Assembly: GCF_002866925.1 (NCBI RefSeq)
Contig: NZ_PKUQ01000016.1
Span: 372,001-436,000, forward strand
Direction of reading: 5' to 3'
DNA length: 64,000 nt
DNA from: Cohaesibacter celericrescens
Lineage (GTDB): Bacteria > Pseudomonadota > Alphaproteobacteria > Rhizobiales > Cohaesibacteraceae
The translations under genes and the position numbers were made by a program. Below the pieces are notes generated by a model. It ran no database searches and was not told the DNA's origin. It saw only the letters and a program-made list of their open reading frames with translations. Of this stretch, positions 48,690 through 57,858 are shown one piece after another; positions within the stretch are counted from its first letter, which is position 1; each line of letters begins with the position of its first letter.

Positions 48690-50066
48690 ATGAAAGTGGT
48701 GATTTGCGGTGCAGGGCAGGTTGGATATGGCATTGCCAAACATCTGGCCGCAGAACAGAATGATGTAACCGTAATCGATAGCTCTCCTACGTTGGTGGCT
48801 GCGATTCGGGATACATTGGATGTGCGTGGCTATGTTGGGCATGGGGCGCATCCGGATGTTCTGGCGCGTGCCGGTGCTGATGAAGCCGACATGATTATTG
48901 CCGTTACGCTTTATGATGAAGTGAATATGGTTGCGTGTCAGGTTGCTCACTCCATTTTTAATGTCCCGACCAAAGTGGCTCGTGTTCGGGCGCAATCCTA
49001 TTTAGAGAAGCATTGGGCTAATTTGTTCTCGCGTGAGCATTTGCCTATTGATGTGATCATTTCGCCTGAAGTGGAAGTTGGCGAAATGGTCTTGTCCCGC
49101 ATGGCTATGCCCGGTGCTGAAGACACTGTTCGGTTCGCTGATGGCGAAGTTCTGATGATCGCTATCGAGTGTATGGAAGATTGTCCCGTTGTTGATACGC
49201 CTTTGCGGCAGTTGACGGAGTTGTTCCCGGATTTGCAAGCTGTTGTGGTTGGGGTGCGCCGTAATTCACGTTTGTTCGTGCCGCATGCCGAGGATCAAAT
49301 GCTGGCCGGTGATTTGGCTTATTTGGTTGTTGATCGGGAGCAAGTCTGGCGTACCTTGAGCATTTTCGGTCATGAAGAAGATCAGGCGAACCGAGTGGTT
49401 ATTGCAGGAGGGGGCAACATCGGTCGTTATGTTGCGATGGCGATTGAAGAAAGACGCCACCGCACACGGGCTAAAGTGATCGAACTGGATCGAGACCGTG
49501 CCATCAAGATCGCGAATGATTTCAAGGACACGATTGTTCTGCAAGGTAGTGCACTTGATTTGAACATCCTCAAGGAAGCGGATGTGCGCGACGCGGATAC
49601 TATGATTGCGCTGACCAACAATGATCAGGTCAATATTCTCTCTTGTGCCATGGCCAAACGTTTAGGCTGCACACGCACCATGTCTTTGTTGAATGATGCT
49701 CATTATCCGGATCTGGCACATGATCTTGGTATTGATTCCTACGTCAATCCTCGCTCGGTGACGATTTCAAAGATTTTGCAACATGTGCGGCGCGGCAGGA
49801 TTCGAGGTGTGCATGCCGTTGAAGATGGCGCAGCAGAAGCCATTGAGGCCGAAGCTCTGGAAACGTCTCCGCTTGTTGGGCGCCCTTTGCGCAGTGTTGA
49901 GTTTCCAAGTGGTGTGCGCGTCGGGGCGATTTATCGAAACAAAAAGGTTTTGATGCCGAATGGTGATACAACCATTCAGGCGGGGGATCGTGTCATCTTG
50001 TTTGCATTGGCAGACCGTGTGAAACAGGTTGAACTTTTGTTCCGCGTCAGTTTCGAATTTTTCTGA
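48690..50066 (+). CDS. trkA: Trk potassium uptake regulator TrkA
   Basis: Cytosolic NAD-binding gating subunit of the Trk K+ importer. 458 residues in two tandem RCK units. The first has ICGAGQVGYGIAKHLA with DSSPTLVAAI; the second has IAGGGNIGRYVAMAIEE with ELDRDRAIKIA. TrkA-C domains follow each. Directly upstream of trkH (24-base gap), forming a complete TrkAH system. trkA after ntrX is conserved in rhizobia. Confidence 0.96.
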   Translation: MKVVICGAGQVGYGIAKHLAAEQNDVTVIDSSPTLVAAIRDTLDVRGYVGHGAHPDVLARAGADEADMIIAVTLYDEVNMVACQVAHSIFNVPTKVARVRAQSYLEKHWANLFSREHLPIDVIISPEVEVGEMVLSRMAMPGAEDTVRFADGEVLMIAIECMEDCPVVDTPLRQLTELFPDLQAVVVGVRRNSRLFVPHAEDQMLAGDLAYLVVDREQVWRTLSIFGHEEDQANRVVIAGGGNIGRYVAMAIEERRHRTRAKVIELDRDRAIKIANDFKDTIVLQGSALDLNILKEADVRDADTMIALTNNDQVNILSCAMAKRLGCTRTMSLLNDAHYPDLAHDLGIDSYVNPRSVTISKILQHVRRGRIRGVHAVEDGAAEAIEAEALETSPLVGRPLRSVEFPSGVRVGAIYRNKKVLMPNGDTTIQAGDRVILFALADRVKQVELLFRVSFEFF

Positions 50067-50090
50067 TTACTGATTGGAACCTGTCCTCAG

Positions 50091-51551
50091 ATGACCGCTA
50101 TTCTCTATTTCCTTTCAATTTTGCTCGGTGCCTTGGGTGCTTTGATGTTGCCAACAGCATTGGTTGCCATCAGTGCTGGGGACATGGCTCTTGCTGAAGG
50201 ATTTTTGCTAACGTCTGGATTGACGGGGTTTCTGTCCGGTGGGGTCTATTTTGCTCTGCGCGGGCAGAATAAGGAATTGGCAAACGCACAGACTTTTCTG
50301 TTGTGCGTGGTAACCTGGTTTGGCTTGCCGCTTGCCGCGGCTTTTCCATTTATGCTTTCGGGTGAGCTTTCGGGGATAGATTCTTTATTTGAAGCCACTT
50401 CCGGATTAACGACCACCGGATCCACGATGTTTCGCACCCTTGCTGAGGTGCCTACGGCCATTGTATTCTGGCGCGCTATTTTGCAATGGTTTGGCGGATT
50501 TCTAACGCTTCTTAGCTTTATTCTGATCCTATCTCCCAGCGGCGTTGGTGGTTTGCCCGATCGCCAAGCTGGTCTCATGGAGCGGAACCTGGGCGACGAT
50601 ACCGGTCGCATTTTCTTTGTTGTTAGGCAAATCGGTGCGGCCTATTGTTTCTTTACCTTGAGTCTTGCATGGTTGCTCATCATCTCGGGCTTGGGCGCAT
50701 TTGACGCCATATGCTTGGCCTTTTCCACCCTGTCTACCGGTGGGTTTATGCCAATTGATGGAACAATCGCGGCTTATGATAACAGATTGGCAGAGTTTTT
50801 CATTGCAATCGGGATGATAATCGGCGCAACCAGTATTTTGTGGCACCGCATGGCTGTACGAGGCAAAGTACAATTACTTGTTGAGCATCGCGAAAGTTAT
50901 GCCCTTTTGGGGCTAGTGCTGGCATTGGGTTTGCTCTACTCCATCGTTCTGTTTCAATTGGCGGGCAGTGCATCGGTTTTGCCACCTTCTTCTGCCTTGC
51001 GCCAAGGTTTTTTTACTGCCATTTCATTGATTTCGACGACAGGTGTCGAGTTGCGTCATGCTGATGTAACTGTTCTTCCCGGCATTTTGGTCGTTTGTAT
51101 TGCCTTGATCGGTGCCACGCCGTTTTCGACTGCAGGTGGGTTGAAGCTTTACCGAATTGGGGCGATGACCGTGCAAGCAACACGCGAGATCGGACGTTTG
51201 ATATATCCGCATTCAATTCGCGGTGGGCGGTTCGGTCGAACCAGTTACACGATGCAATTGATGAAAGCGATTTGGGCGTCTTTTCTGTTGTCGATGATCT
51301 TTATTGCAATCGTTGCAGGTATCGTGACCTATGATATTGGTCATTTTGATGGTGGATTGATCGCAGCAGTTTCAAATTTTTCCAATATCGGACCGCTTTA
51401 TTCCTCCGGTTGGACGCAAACCAATGAATGGCCGGCATATGCGGATATGGGACTGGCTGTTAAATATGCACTCATTGTCACGATGATTTTGGGGCGCATT
51501 GAAATTATTGTTGTTTTAGGGGCTCTGAATGTCAATTTCTGGCGGCGGTAG
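50091..51551 (+). CDS. trkH: Trk potassium transporter membrane subunit TrkH
   Basis: K+ channel-like translocating subunit. 486 residues with four pore-helix/filter units seen as TSGLTTTGSTM, STLSTGGFMP, SLISTTGVELR and VSNFSNIGPLY, each with the selectivity-filter Gly. The rest is hydrophobic helices with short loops. It follows trkA with a 24-base gap, so they are likely co-transcribed. In S. meliloti, as I recall, this slot between trkA and hfq holds dat. Confidence 0.96.
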   Translation: MTAILYFLSILLGALGALMLPTALVAISAGDMALAEGFLLTSGLTGFLSGGVYFALRGQNKELANAQTFLLCVVTWFGLPLAAAFPFMLSGELSGIDSLFEATSGLTTTGSTMFRTLAEVPTAIVFWRAILQWFGGFLTLLSFILILSPSGVGGLPDRQAGLMERNLGDDTGRIFFVVRQIGAAYCFFTLSLAWLLIISGLGAFDAICLAFSTLSTGGFMPIDGTIAAYDNRLAEFFIAIGMIIGATSILWHRMAVRGKVQLLVEHRESYALLGLVLALGLLYSIVLFQLAGSASVLPPSSALRQGFFTAISLISTTGVELRHADVTVLPGILVVCIALIGATPFSTAGGLKLYRIGAMTVQATREIGRLIYPHSIRGGRFGRTSYTMQLMKAIWASFLLSMIFIAIVAGIVTYDIGHFDGGLIAAVSNFSNIGPLYSSGWTQTNEWPAYADMGLAVKYALIVTMILGRIEIIVVLGALNVNFWRR

Positions 51552-51899
51552 TCGGTGTTTCAATATGGAGTGAAAACACGGTCACGCTGGAAATTGCCAT
51601 TCGGTTCAATTGCGACTTGGCAAGAGCAATGTTTCCGATAGACTGATGTGAATATGAATCGGTTTGGTTGATTTTTGTAATTGTCCAAATTGAGATGTTT
51701 GCATATGTGGTGGGGATGCCTCAATATGCCGATCAAACGCGTAGTTCACCCCAGATGTGTGGACAACAACAGACTCATGTTGGGTTGTGGTCCAAAAACG
51801 ATAGCGTGTGGTCTGGTCTATTACAGTGGACTACGCCATAATAATATCGAATATGATTACTAAAGCTCAGCGTATTATTACAACAATAAGGCAGGACAA
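51552..51899. other. 348-base region between trkH and hfq
   Basis: Contains the hfq promoter but I see no clear consensus. An imperfect hairpin GGACAACAAC (51762-51771)/GTTGTGGTCC (51785-51794) has no T tail. The last 60 bases are AT-rich and end in AAGGCAGGAC before hfq. No reading frame with a ribosome site is seen. Confidence 0.45.
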
Positions 51900-52154
51900 A
51901 TGGCAGAAAGAGCCCAGAACCTCCAGGATACTTTTCTAAATCACGTCCGCAAAACAAAAACACCGCTGACTATTTTTCTGGTCAATGGTGTTAAATTGCA
52001 GGGCGTTGTGACCTGGTTTGACAATTTTTGTGTGCTGCTTCGGCGCGATGGTCACTCGCAACTCGTATATAAGCATGCCATTTCTACGATTATGCCAAAT
52101 GGCCCATTGTCCCTGTTTGAAGCGGGTGAAAATGGAGAGAAGGCAGAGGGCTGA
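51900..52154 (+). CDS. hfq: RNA chaperone Hfq
   Basis: Hexameric Sm-like protein that pairs small RNAs with mRNAs. 84 residues. Sm1 is [20 protein letters not shown] and Sm2 is VYKHAISTI, with the YKHA signature. The C-terminal tail is short and acidic, as in other rhizobia. A purine-rich AAGGCAGGAC precedes the ATG. Its stop codon is directly followed by the TTG start of hflX. Confidence 0.98.
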   Translation: MAERAQNLQDTFLNHVRKTKTPLTIFLVNGVKLQGVVTWFDNFCVLLRRDGHSQLVYKHAISTIMPNGPLSLFEAGENGEKAEG

Positions 52155-53552
52155 TTGTCCGATTTTAATGAATTTGAAGACGGTGAATCCAACAAACGTG
52201 GTCAAAAGCTGATTGATCGCGGTGCTGTTGCTACGCGCGCACTTGTTCTGGTTCCCATATTATCAAAGAGTTTGCAGAACAAAGCTGTGATTGAAGGGCG
52301 TCTGACTCGACGCACGGATGATGCTCGTCTTGAAGAAGCTGCCGGGCTTGCGTCTGCTATTGAACTGGATATTGTCGAGGTCTTGCGTGTGCCACTTAGC
52401 GTTCTTAAAGCGGGGACACTGATTGGTAAGGGAAAGCTTGCAGAGCTTAAGCAGCTTATCCATGACGAAGAAGTTGAGCTTGTGATCATGGATCATGCGC
52501 TTTCGCCAATCCAGCAGCGCAATCTGGAAGAAGAATGGGGCTGCAAAGTCCTTGACCGCACTGGTCTTATTCTGGAGATATTTGGTCGGCGCGCGCAGAC
52601 CAAAGAGGGGCGTTTGCAAGTCGAGCTAGCGCATTTGAATTACCAAAAGGGACGATTGGTTCGTAGTTGGACCCACTTGGAACGTCAGCGCGGCGGTATT
52701 GGTTTTATGGGTGGTCCTGGTGAAACCCAGATTGAATCAGATCGGCGTGGGTTGCAGGAAAAGATTGCGCGTTTGGAACATGATCTTGATCAGGTTCGGC
52801 GGACGCGTGGTTTGCATCGCACAAATAGGCAAAAGGTTCCTCATCCGATTATTGCCTTGGTTGGTTATACCAACGCGGGCAAGTCGACGTTGTTTAATAA
52901 TTTGACGGGCGCGGAAATTTTCGCAGAAGATTTGCTGTTTGCGACACTTGATCCAACCTTGAGAACCATGACGTTGCCCCATGGTCGTGATGTGATCTTA
53001 TCCGATACTGTTGGGTTTATTTCTGATCTGCCAACACATTTGGTGGCGGCCTTTCGGGCTACTTTGGAGGAGGTTCTCGAGGCAGACGTGATTTTGCACG
53101 TTCGGGATATTGTCCATGAGGACACCGGTGCTCAGGCCGAAGATGTTGCCCATGTGCTGCATGATTTGGGGATCGAAATCTCGGAAGATCCGCGTGTCAT
53201 TGAAGTCTGGAACAAAATTGATCTGTTGCCTGACGACGAACGGCAGACGGTATTGGATCGTGCCGCAGGACAGCAGCCATCTTTGGCAACGGGCCAAATG
53301 CAGCCCGTCGCTTTGTCTGCGGTTTCGGGGCAGGGTGTTGATACTCTGCTTGGCGAAATCGAAGAAAAACTGGCGCAGAAAGACAATTTGATAAATCTGC
53401 ACCTTGAGTTTTCGGATGGAGAAGGTCTTGCTTGGCTCTATCGGCACTGTGACGTGCTGGAGCGGACTGACATTGAAACCGGTATTGATCTCAAGGTCAG
53501 GGCTGCGGATAAAATTCAGTCCGAATTGCGGAACCGATTTTACGTTGAATGA
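52155..53552 (+). CDS. hflX: GTPase HflX
   Basis: Ribosome-associated GTPase that splits stalled 70S ribosomes. 465 residues. N-terminal HflX domain followed by the G domain: G1 GYTNAGKST, G3 DTVGFISDLP and G4 NKID. The conserved GGPGETQIESDRR lies between the domains. The start used is TTG immediately after the hfq TGA (TGATTG), with GAGAAGGCAGAGGG upstream, implying translational coupling to hfq. No nearby in-frame ATG would retain the whole N-terminal domain. Confidence 0.95.
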   Translation: MSDFNEFEDGESNKRGQKLIDRGAVATRALVLVPILSKSLQNKAVIEGRLTRRTDDARLEEAAGLASAIELDIVEVLRVPLSVLKAGTLIGKGKLAELKQLIHDEEVELVIMDHALSPIQQRNLEEEWGCKVLDRTGLILEIFGRRAQTKEGRLQVELAHLNYQKGRLVRSWTHLERQRGGIGFMGGPGETQIESDRRGLQEKIARLEHDLDQVRRTRGLHRTNRQKVPHPIIALVGYTNAGKSTLFNNLTGAEIFAEDLLFATLDPTLRTMTLPHGRDVILSDTVGFISDLPTHLVAAFRATLEEVLEADVILHVRDIVHEDTGAQAEDVAHVLHDLGIEISEDPRVIEVWNKIDLLPDDERQTVLDRAAGQQPSLATGQMQPVALSAVSGQGVDTLLGEIEEKLAQKDNLINLHLEFSDGEGLAWLYRHCDVLERTDIETGIDLKVRAADKIQSELRNRFYVE

Positions 53553-53564
53553 CGGCGTCAGCTG

Positions 53565-54407
53565 TCATTTTTCTTTGGCTTCTTGCCATAGTTTTTCCAT
53601 CTCTTCTAAAGTCGCATCTGGCAGAGACGTTTCGTGTTTAATTAGTTGTGCCTCGATATAGCCAAAACGATCGCGAAATTTTTGATTGGTGCGAGCAAGC
53701 GCCTCTTCAGGGTCAACATGGGCGTGACGCGCCAGATTTGTGACGGCAAAAAGCAAGTCACCTATTTCGCTTTTAACGGCCTGCTCGTTGACGGCTTCTT
53801 TGCGGCTTAACTCTTCGCGGACTTCTTCGATCTCTTCTGAAATTTTGTCGAGCACTAACAATGGGTCGTTCCAATCGAAGCCAACCTTGCTGGCTTGCTT
53901 TTGTAGTTTAACTGCCGCTTTCATGGCGGGTAGGCCGCGAGGCACATCGTCAAGAAAGCCTTTTGTGCTTTCATCTAGACCGAGTTCTGCACGTCGTGCC
54001 GCACGCTCTTCCTTTTCTTCTTGTTTGATGGTTTCCCATGCTTCGCGCACCAGTTTTTTACCGCGCTGGCCTGCATCACCAAAAACATGAGGATGGCGAC
54101 GGATCATCTTTTGGGTGATGGCATAGACGACATCTCCGAAATCAAAGGCAGCACGATCCCCCTGCAGTTCATTTGCCATTTGGGCGTGAAAAACCACTTG
54201 CAGAAGCAGATCACCCAACTCGTCACGCAGATCATCCAAGTCGTTGCGTTCGATCGCGTCCTGAACCTCATAAGCCTCTTCTATGGTATAGGGAATGACT
54301 GACGCAAAATCCTGCTCGATGTCCCATGGGCAGCCGGTGTCTTTGTCTCTGAGGCGTGCCATTATTTTGACTAAGATGGCTATGTCACGTGAGGGGGCAA
54401 TGGTCAT
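53565..54407 (-). CDS. mazG: Nucleoside triphosphate pyrophosphohydrolase MazG
   Basis: Hydrolyses NTPs and dNTPs to monophosphates, a house-cleaning role. 280 residues with two MazG folds. The first has EEAYEVQDAIERNDLDDLRDELGDLLLQVVFH (metal-binding EExxE and ExxD) and the second KSEIGDLLFAVTNLARH. CPWDIEQDF near the N-terminus is the family's typical block. It converges on hflX with an 11-base gap. Confidence 0.95.
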   Translation of the reverse strand: MTIAPSRDIAILVKIMARLRDKDTGCPWDIEQDFASVIPYTIEEAYEVQDAIERNDLDDLRDELGDLLLQVVFHAQMANELQGDRAAFDFGDVVYAITQKMIRRHPHVFGDAGQRGKKLVREAWETIKQEEKEERAARRAELGLDESTKGFLDDVPRGLPAMKAAVKLQKQASKVGFDWNDPLLVLDKISEEIEEVREELSRKEAVNEQAVKSEIGDLLFAVTNLARHAHVDPEEALARTNQKFRDRFGYIEAQLIKHETSLPDATLEEMEKLWQEAKEK

Positions 54408-54431
54408 TAAAGGTTCTCGATGTGATGAGGC

Positions 54432-55193
54432 TTAGGAGATGTGTGAAATTGTTTTGGTGCCTGTGATCATATCCCGTTTATGCCCAAAGCCTTTACGCTT
54501 TGCAATGGTGAAGCCGGCCTCTTGTAGGTTGCGCCGCACCCACCCCGCTGCGGTGTAACTGGCAAGGGTGGCGTTTGGAGTTGAGGCCTCACTGACGGTT
54601 CGCAGCAGATCAAGTGACCAAAGTTCTGGATTGGTCTTGGGATTGAAACCATCAAGATACCAAGCATCAATCGAGTGTGGGATGGTAAGGAGCCCCTCAT
54701 ATGCGTCACCGATAAACAATAGTAACGTTACGGCCCCGAAATGTAGAGTCTGCCAGCCGATATATGTCGGGTTCCACAGCGCGAGAAGTTTAGCGCCAAG
54801 TGGTTCCAACTCCGGCCAAGGGGACAGGGCCATGTGTAAGTCTTGTTTGGGCATCGGGTATTTTTCAACCGAGAGGAAGGTCAGTTTGGATGCGTTATGC
54901 GTGCCTTTCTCAATCGATGGCCGGTTTGAGGTCTGAGAGATATGTTTGTTCTGTTGATTTTGTACGGATAACCATGCTTGCCATGTTGCGAGAAAATTTA
55001 GTCCGGTACCAAAACCGAGCTCGCCAATGAGTGGCGCCTCTCCTTGCTGCCACCGTTGAGGCAATTTGTTTCCATTGATGAAAACATATCTGGTTTCATC
55101 CAAGCCGTTTTGACGTGAATAATATGTGTCGTCAAAGCGTGTGGATTTTGGGGTCAAATTGTCCAGCCAAACAAGTTCGGGTGTGTTGGGCAT
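54432..55193 (-). CDS. mnmD: tRNA (mnm5s2U34)-methyltransferase MnmD (MnmC1-type)
   Basis: SAM-dependent methyltransferase acting on wobble uridine of tRNA. 253 residues from the ATG at 55193; a longer form from 55244 has less support. The SAM site is LIGELGFGTGLNFLATWQ, and the family motif appears as WYLDGFNPKTNPELWS. The C-terminal half is the Rossmann-like end with YTAAGWVRRNLQEAGF. In enterobacteria this domain is the N-terminal half of MnmC; here it is free-standing and divergent from an FAD oxidoreductase gene. Confidence 0.85.
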   Translation of the reverse strand: MPNTPELVWLDNLTPKSTRFDDTYYSRQNGLDETRYVFINGNKLPQRWQQGEAPLIGELGFGTGLNFLATWQAWLSVQNQQNKHISQTSNRPSIEKGTHNASKLTFLSVEKYPMPKQDLHMALSPWPELEPLGAKLLALWNPTYIGWQTLHFGAVTLLLFIGDAYEGLLTIPHSIDAWYLDGFNPKTNPELWSLDLLRTVSEASTPNATLASYTAAGWVRRNLQEAGFTIAKRKGFGHKRDMITGTKTISHIS

Positions 55194-55279
55194 ATGAATT
55201 TTCCAAGCAAGGGAGTAGGGTGCAGCCAACTGTCTCCATGGCATTTGAGCCAGGGGAGACTATCCTTTCATAAGAAGAA

Positions 55280-56479
55280 ATGTCTGTCATGCCAAGTCCC
55301 ATTACCTCTCCCACCTTAGTTTCCTCTGCACACTATGACCTTCTTGTCATAGGTGGCGGTGTCTTCGGTCTTTCTATTGCTCGCTCTTGTCTTGGTGCTG
55401 GGTTAAGCACTCTTCTGGTCGATAAAGGTCAAATTGGACATGGCGCCAGTTATGGTTTGTTGGGGGCGTTATTACCTCATATGTCCGAGAGATGGAATGA
55501 GAAAAAACAGTTTCAATACATAGCACTAGATCAATTATCTAAAGTTAAAGTTTCACTTGAAGAAGAGGTGGGAATATCGATTGGTTATGACCGTTGCGGG
55601 CGGATTGTTCCTTTGGCTACGGATGACTTGCGAAAGGCTCATGAGGTGCGCTCCAAGGAAGCCGAGACCTTGTGGCACGGAGCTGAAACAGGGTATTTTC
55701 ACAAGGTGTTTGAAAAAACCAATCTCAACGGTTGGCTGAATGTTGAGCTTTGTCCGGAGGGGTACGCTTATGACAATTTTTCTGCTCGTGCCAATCCAAG
55801 GAGCTACTGTGCCGCGGCCAAAGCGTCGGTGTTGAAGCGTGGTGGTAAGGTGATGGAACAGGTTGGTGTTGTCGATATCCAGGATTTGGGTGAGGGGGCT
55901 CAAGTTACATTGTCGAACGGAGATGTGATTTCTGCCGGCGTTGTTGTGATGGCAGCGGGGTATAAAAGCTTCCCGATGATTGAGAAGGTGACGGGCACAG
56001 AGAACCTCGGTAAAGGCGTCAAGGGCCAAGCTGTGATCGCTAAGGTCGGGCAGCCAGATGGCATGCCAATCTTGTTCGATCGCAAGGTTTATGTGGTGCC
56101 TCATGATGATGGTATGTGCGCTATTGGTAGCACGACTGAACCTCAATGGGACGATGAACATAGCACGGACAATCGGTGCGATGAGATGTTTGAAATTGCT
56201 AAGGACTTGTGTCCAATGCTTGAGGGTGCTGAAATTGTGACGCGTTGGGCTGGCATTCGGCCCAAACCCAAGAAGCGAGATCCGATGGTGGGATTTTTGC
56301 CCGGGTCCAAATGCCTATTTGCCGCGACGGGTGGTTTCAAAATAGGGTTCGGAATTGCTCATGCGATTGCTCAGGTCTCTGTAGAGCGCATTGCTGGGTT
56401 AACGCCAACTTTGAAGTTACCTAACTCATTTGAGGCTTATAATCATCTCAATGGGGAACCATGGACTTGGTCGCCCTAA
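55280..56479 (+). CDS. FAD-dependent oxidoreductase (DAO/ThiO-like)
   Basis: 399 residues. Rossmann FAD motif DLLVIGGGVFGLSIARSCL, then the DAO-family GASYGLLGALLPHM. The C-terminal GGFKIGFGIAHAIAQV is the usual second FAD block. The family covers glycine oxidase, amine oxidases and the MnmC oxidase domain. Adjacency to mnmD, divergently across 86 bases, makes an MnmC2-type role in tRNA modification possible, but the sequence reads as well like a ThiO-type amine oxidase, so function is left open. Confidence 0.8.
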   Translation: MSVMPSPITSPTLVSSAHYDLLVIGGGVFGLSIARSCLGAGLSTLLVDKGQIGHGASYGLLGALLPHMSERWNEKKQFQYIALDQLSKVKVSLEEEVGISIGYDRCGRIVPLATDDLRKAHEVRSKEAETLWHGAETGYFHKVFEKTNLNGWLNVELCPEGYAYDNFSARANPRSYCAAAKASVLKRGGKVMEQVGVVDIQDLGEGAQVTLSNGDVISAGVVVMAAGYKSFPMIEKVTGTENLGKGVKGQAVIAKVGQPDGMPILFDRKVYVVPHDDGMCAIGSTTEPQWDDEHSTDNRCDEMFEIAKDLCPMLEGAEIVTRWAGIRPKPKKRDPMVGFLPGSKCLFAATGGFKIGFGIAHAIAQVSVERIAGLTPTLKLPNSFEAYNHLNGEPWTWSP

Positions 56480-56522
56480 CGGGTGGACCGTATTTGGTAA
56501 GGCGGCTGTTCACAAATGGTGC

Positions 56523-56741
56523 CTAGTCTCCGGACTGGATCATTGCACGGATCTTTACTGCCTTTTCGAAATGATCAAGCTGATGGGTTTTGATCCACCA
56601 TTCAGCCGCTTCCATTAAGAGCTCTGGATTGTCATTTTTATTGGCAAAAAAGGCATAGAATGAAAGGCCAACATTGTCGCCTTTTTGTTCAATCTTGCGA
56701 TTGCATATGTCGATTGCTTTGGCTCGTAGGTCAGCTCTCAC
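56523..56741 (-). CDS. Small conserved helical protein, unknown function
   Basis: 72 residues, GTG start with AAGGAG 6 bases upstream. The sequence is helical and charged (RADLRAKAIDICNRKIEQKG; LLMEAAEWWIKTHQLDHFEKAVKIRAM) with no membrane segment and one Cys. No family is recognised. The repeat-like amphipathic helices might suggest a TPR-like fold, but this is only inference. It lies 43 bases from the convergent FAD oxidoreductase stop. A perfect 9-bp palindrome lies about 26 bases upstream of its start. Confidence 0.6.
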   Translation of the reverse strand: MRADLRAKAIDICNRKIEQKGDNVGLSFYAFFANKNDNPELLMEAAEWWIKTHQLDHFEKAVKIRAMIQSGD

Positions 56742-57183
56742 CGAAATCTCCTTGTCTATCTATTTTCTGCTTATCACGGATAAGCAGGGTATTTCCAATG
56801 TTAGAAAAGTAAAACTTTATAATCTGATGGAAATGTCAGAAGGGGCTCGGCCTTCATCCGATATGCCAAACCGGGATGGCTACTAGGTTGCGTAGCAATT
56901 GATCTGATATCGCTGAACTGTAATTCGCATAATCTATATTATGGAACTAAAATACCAACAAGTGCATTTTCTTCTTTTCTTGCTATTCGATAAACTCTTT
57001 TATTTCATTGCTTTATTGCATCTGGTTAAAGTTCTTCCGATTCAGAAAACAAGTCAACAGTGATCGTTTTTTCGTGTTTAAACGTATCGAGATCTAAACA
57101 GGCTGGCAAAATTCAATTGTCAATTCTGTTCGTGAAGCTGGATTATCCCTTTTACGCATGTTGAATGGAATTAGGAGCAACGG
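56742..57183. other. 442-base divergent region before the GST gene
   Basis: Very AT-rich in the middle (about 56880-57100). Holds the hairpin 56767-56787 near the minus-strand gene and the GST promoter, not identified. A purine-rich TTAGGAGCAACGG lies just before the GST start. No convincing gene is seen. Confidence 0.5.
56767..56787. promoter_or_regulatory. Perfect 9-bp inverted repeat upstream of 56523-56741 gene
   Basis: CTGCTTATC (56767-56775) and GATAAGCAG (56779-56787) are perfect complements around a 3-base centre. It lies 26-46 bases upstream of the GTG start, in promoter position, with no T tail on either side, so it is a possible operator. Confidence 0.45.
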
Positions 57184-57858
57184 ATGATCAAAGTTCATTA
57201 TCTAGGAGACTCTCGTGCTCATAGAATTCTTTGGCTGCTCGAAGAGCTTAGCGTGGATTATGATGTCGTTGTCTATAAGCGTGGGCCAGACTATTTAGCA
57301 CCAGCAAGTTTGAAAGCCATTCATCCTTTGGGTAAGTCTCCCATCATTGAGGATGGCGATCTCCTTCTGGCTGAAAGCGGCGCGATCATTGACTATCTTG
57401 TAGAGCGTTATGGTAAGGATGCCGGCCTTAAGCCAGATACGGCCAGCGCGTCTTATTGGCGGTATAATTATTGGCTGCATTATTGTGAAGGCTCTGCGAT
57501 GCCTCTTGTTACAAACAAGTTGTTGTTCGAGCTGTTGCCTTCAAAGACGCCATTTTTTGTTCGGCCTATCGCAAAGCTAATCTGCAAAGGTGTAATGCAA
57601 AAACTGATTGATCCAGCTTTCAAAGATCATATCACTCATTGGAACAAAGAATTATGCCGCGATGGTTGGTTCGCCTGTGGCGACTTTAGCGCAGCAGATA
57701 TAGCTATGAGTTTCGTGGTTGAAGCGGCTGTTGAGCGATTTGAAATTGATCTAGACATTGGAGCTGTTCGGCAGTTCATTGATAGAATCCGAACGCGACC
57801 AGCCTATCAGTGTGCGGTCGAGCGTGGTGGTATTTACCGTTTGGCAAATTCAAAATGA
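57184..57858 (+). CDS. Glutathione S-transferase family protein
   Basis: Cytosolic. 224 residues: thioredoxin-like N-terminal half (MIKVHYLGDSRAHRILWLLEEL, then HPLGKSPIIEDGDLLLAESGAIIDYLVERYG with the glutathione-binding ES pair and cis-Pro of the SP motif) and an all-helical C-terminal half ending in FSAADIAMSFVVEAA. The catalytic Ser/Tyr region near residue 11 (DSRAHR) suggests a bacterial-type GST. Substrate unknown. Stop overlaps the convergent hydrolase stop by nine bases. Confidence 0.9.
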   Translation: MIKVHYLGDSRAHRILWLLEELSVDYDVVVYKRGPDYLAPASLKAIHPLGKSPIIEDGDLLLAESGAIIDYLVERYGKDAGLKPDTASASYWRYNYWLHYCEGSAMPLVTNKLLFELLPSKTPFFVRPIAKLICKGVMQKLIDPAFKDHITHWNKELCRDGWFACGDFSAADIAMSFVVEAAVERFEIDLDIGAVRQFIDRIRTRPAYQCAVERGGIYRLANSK

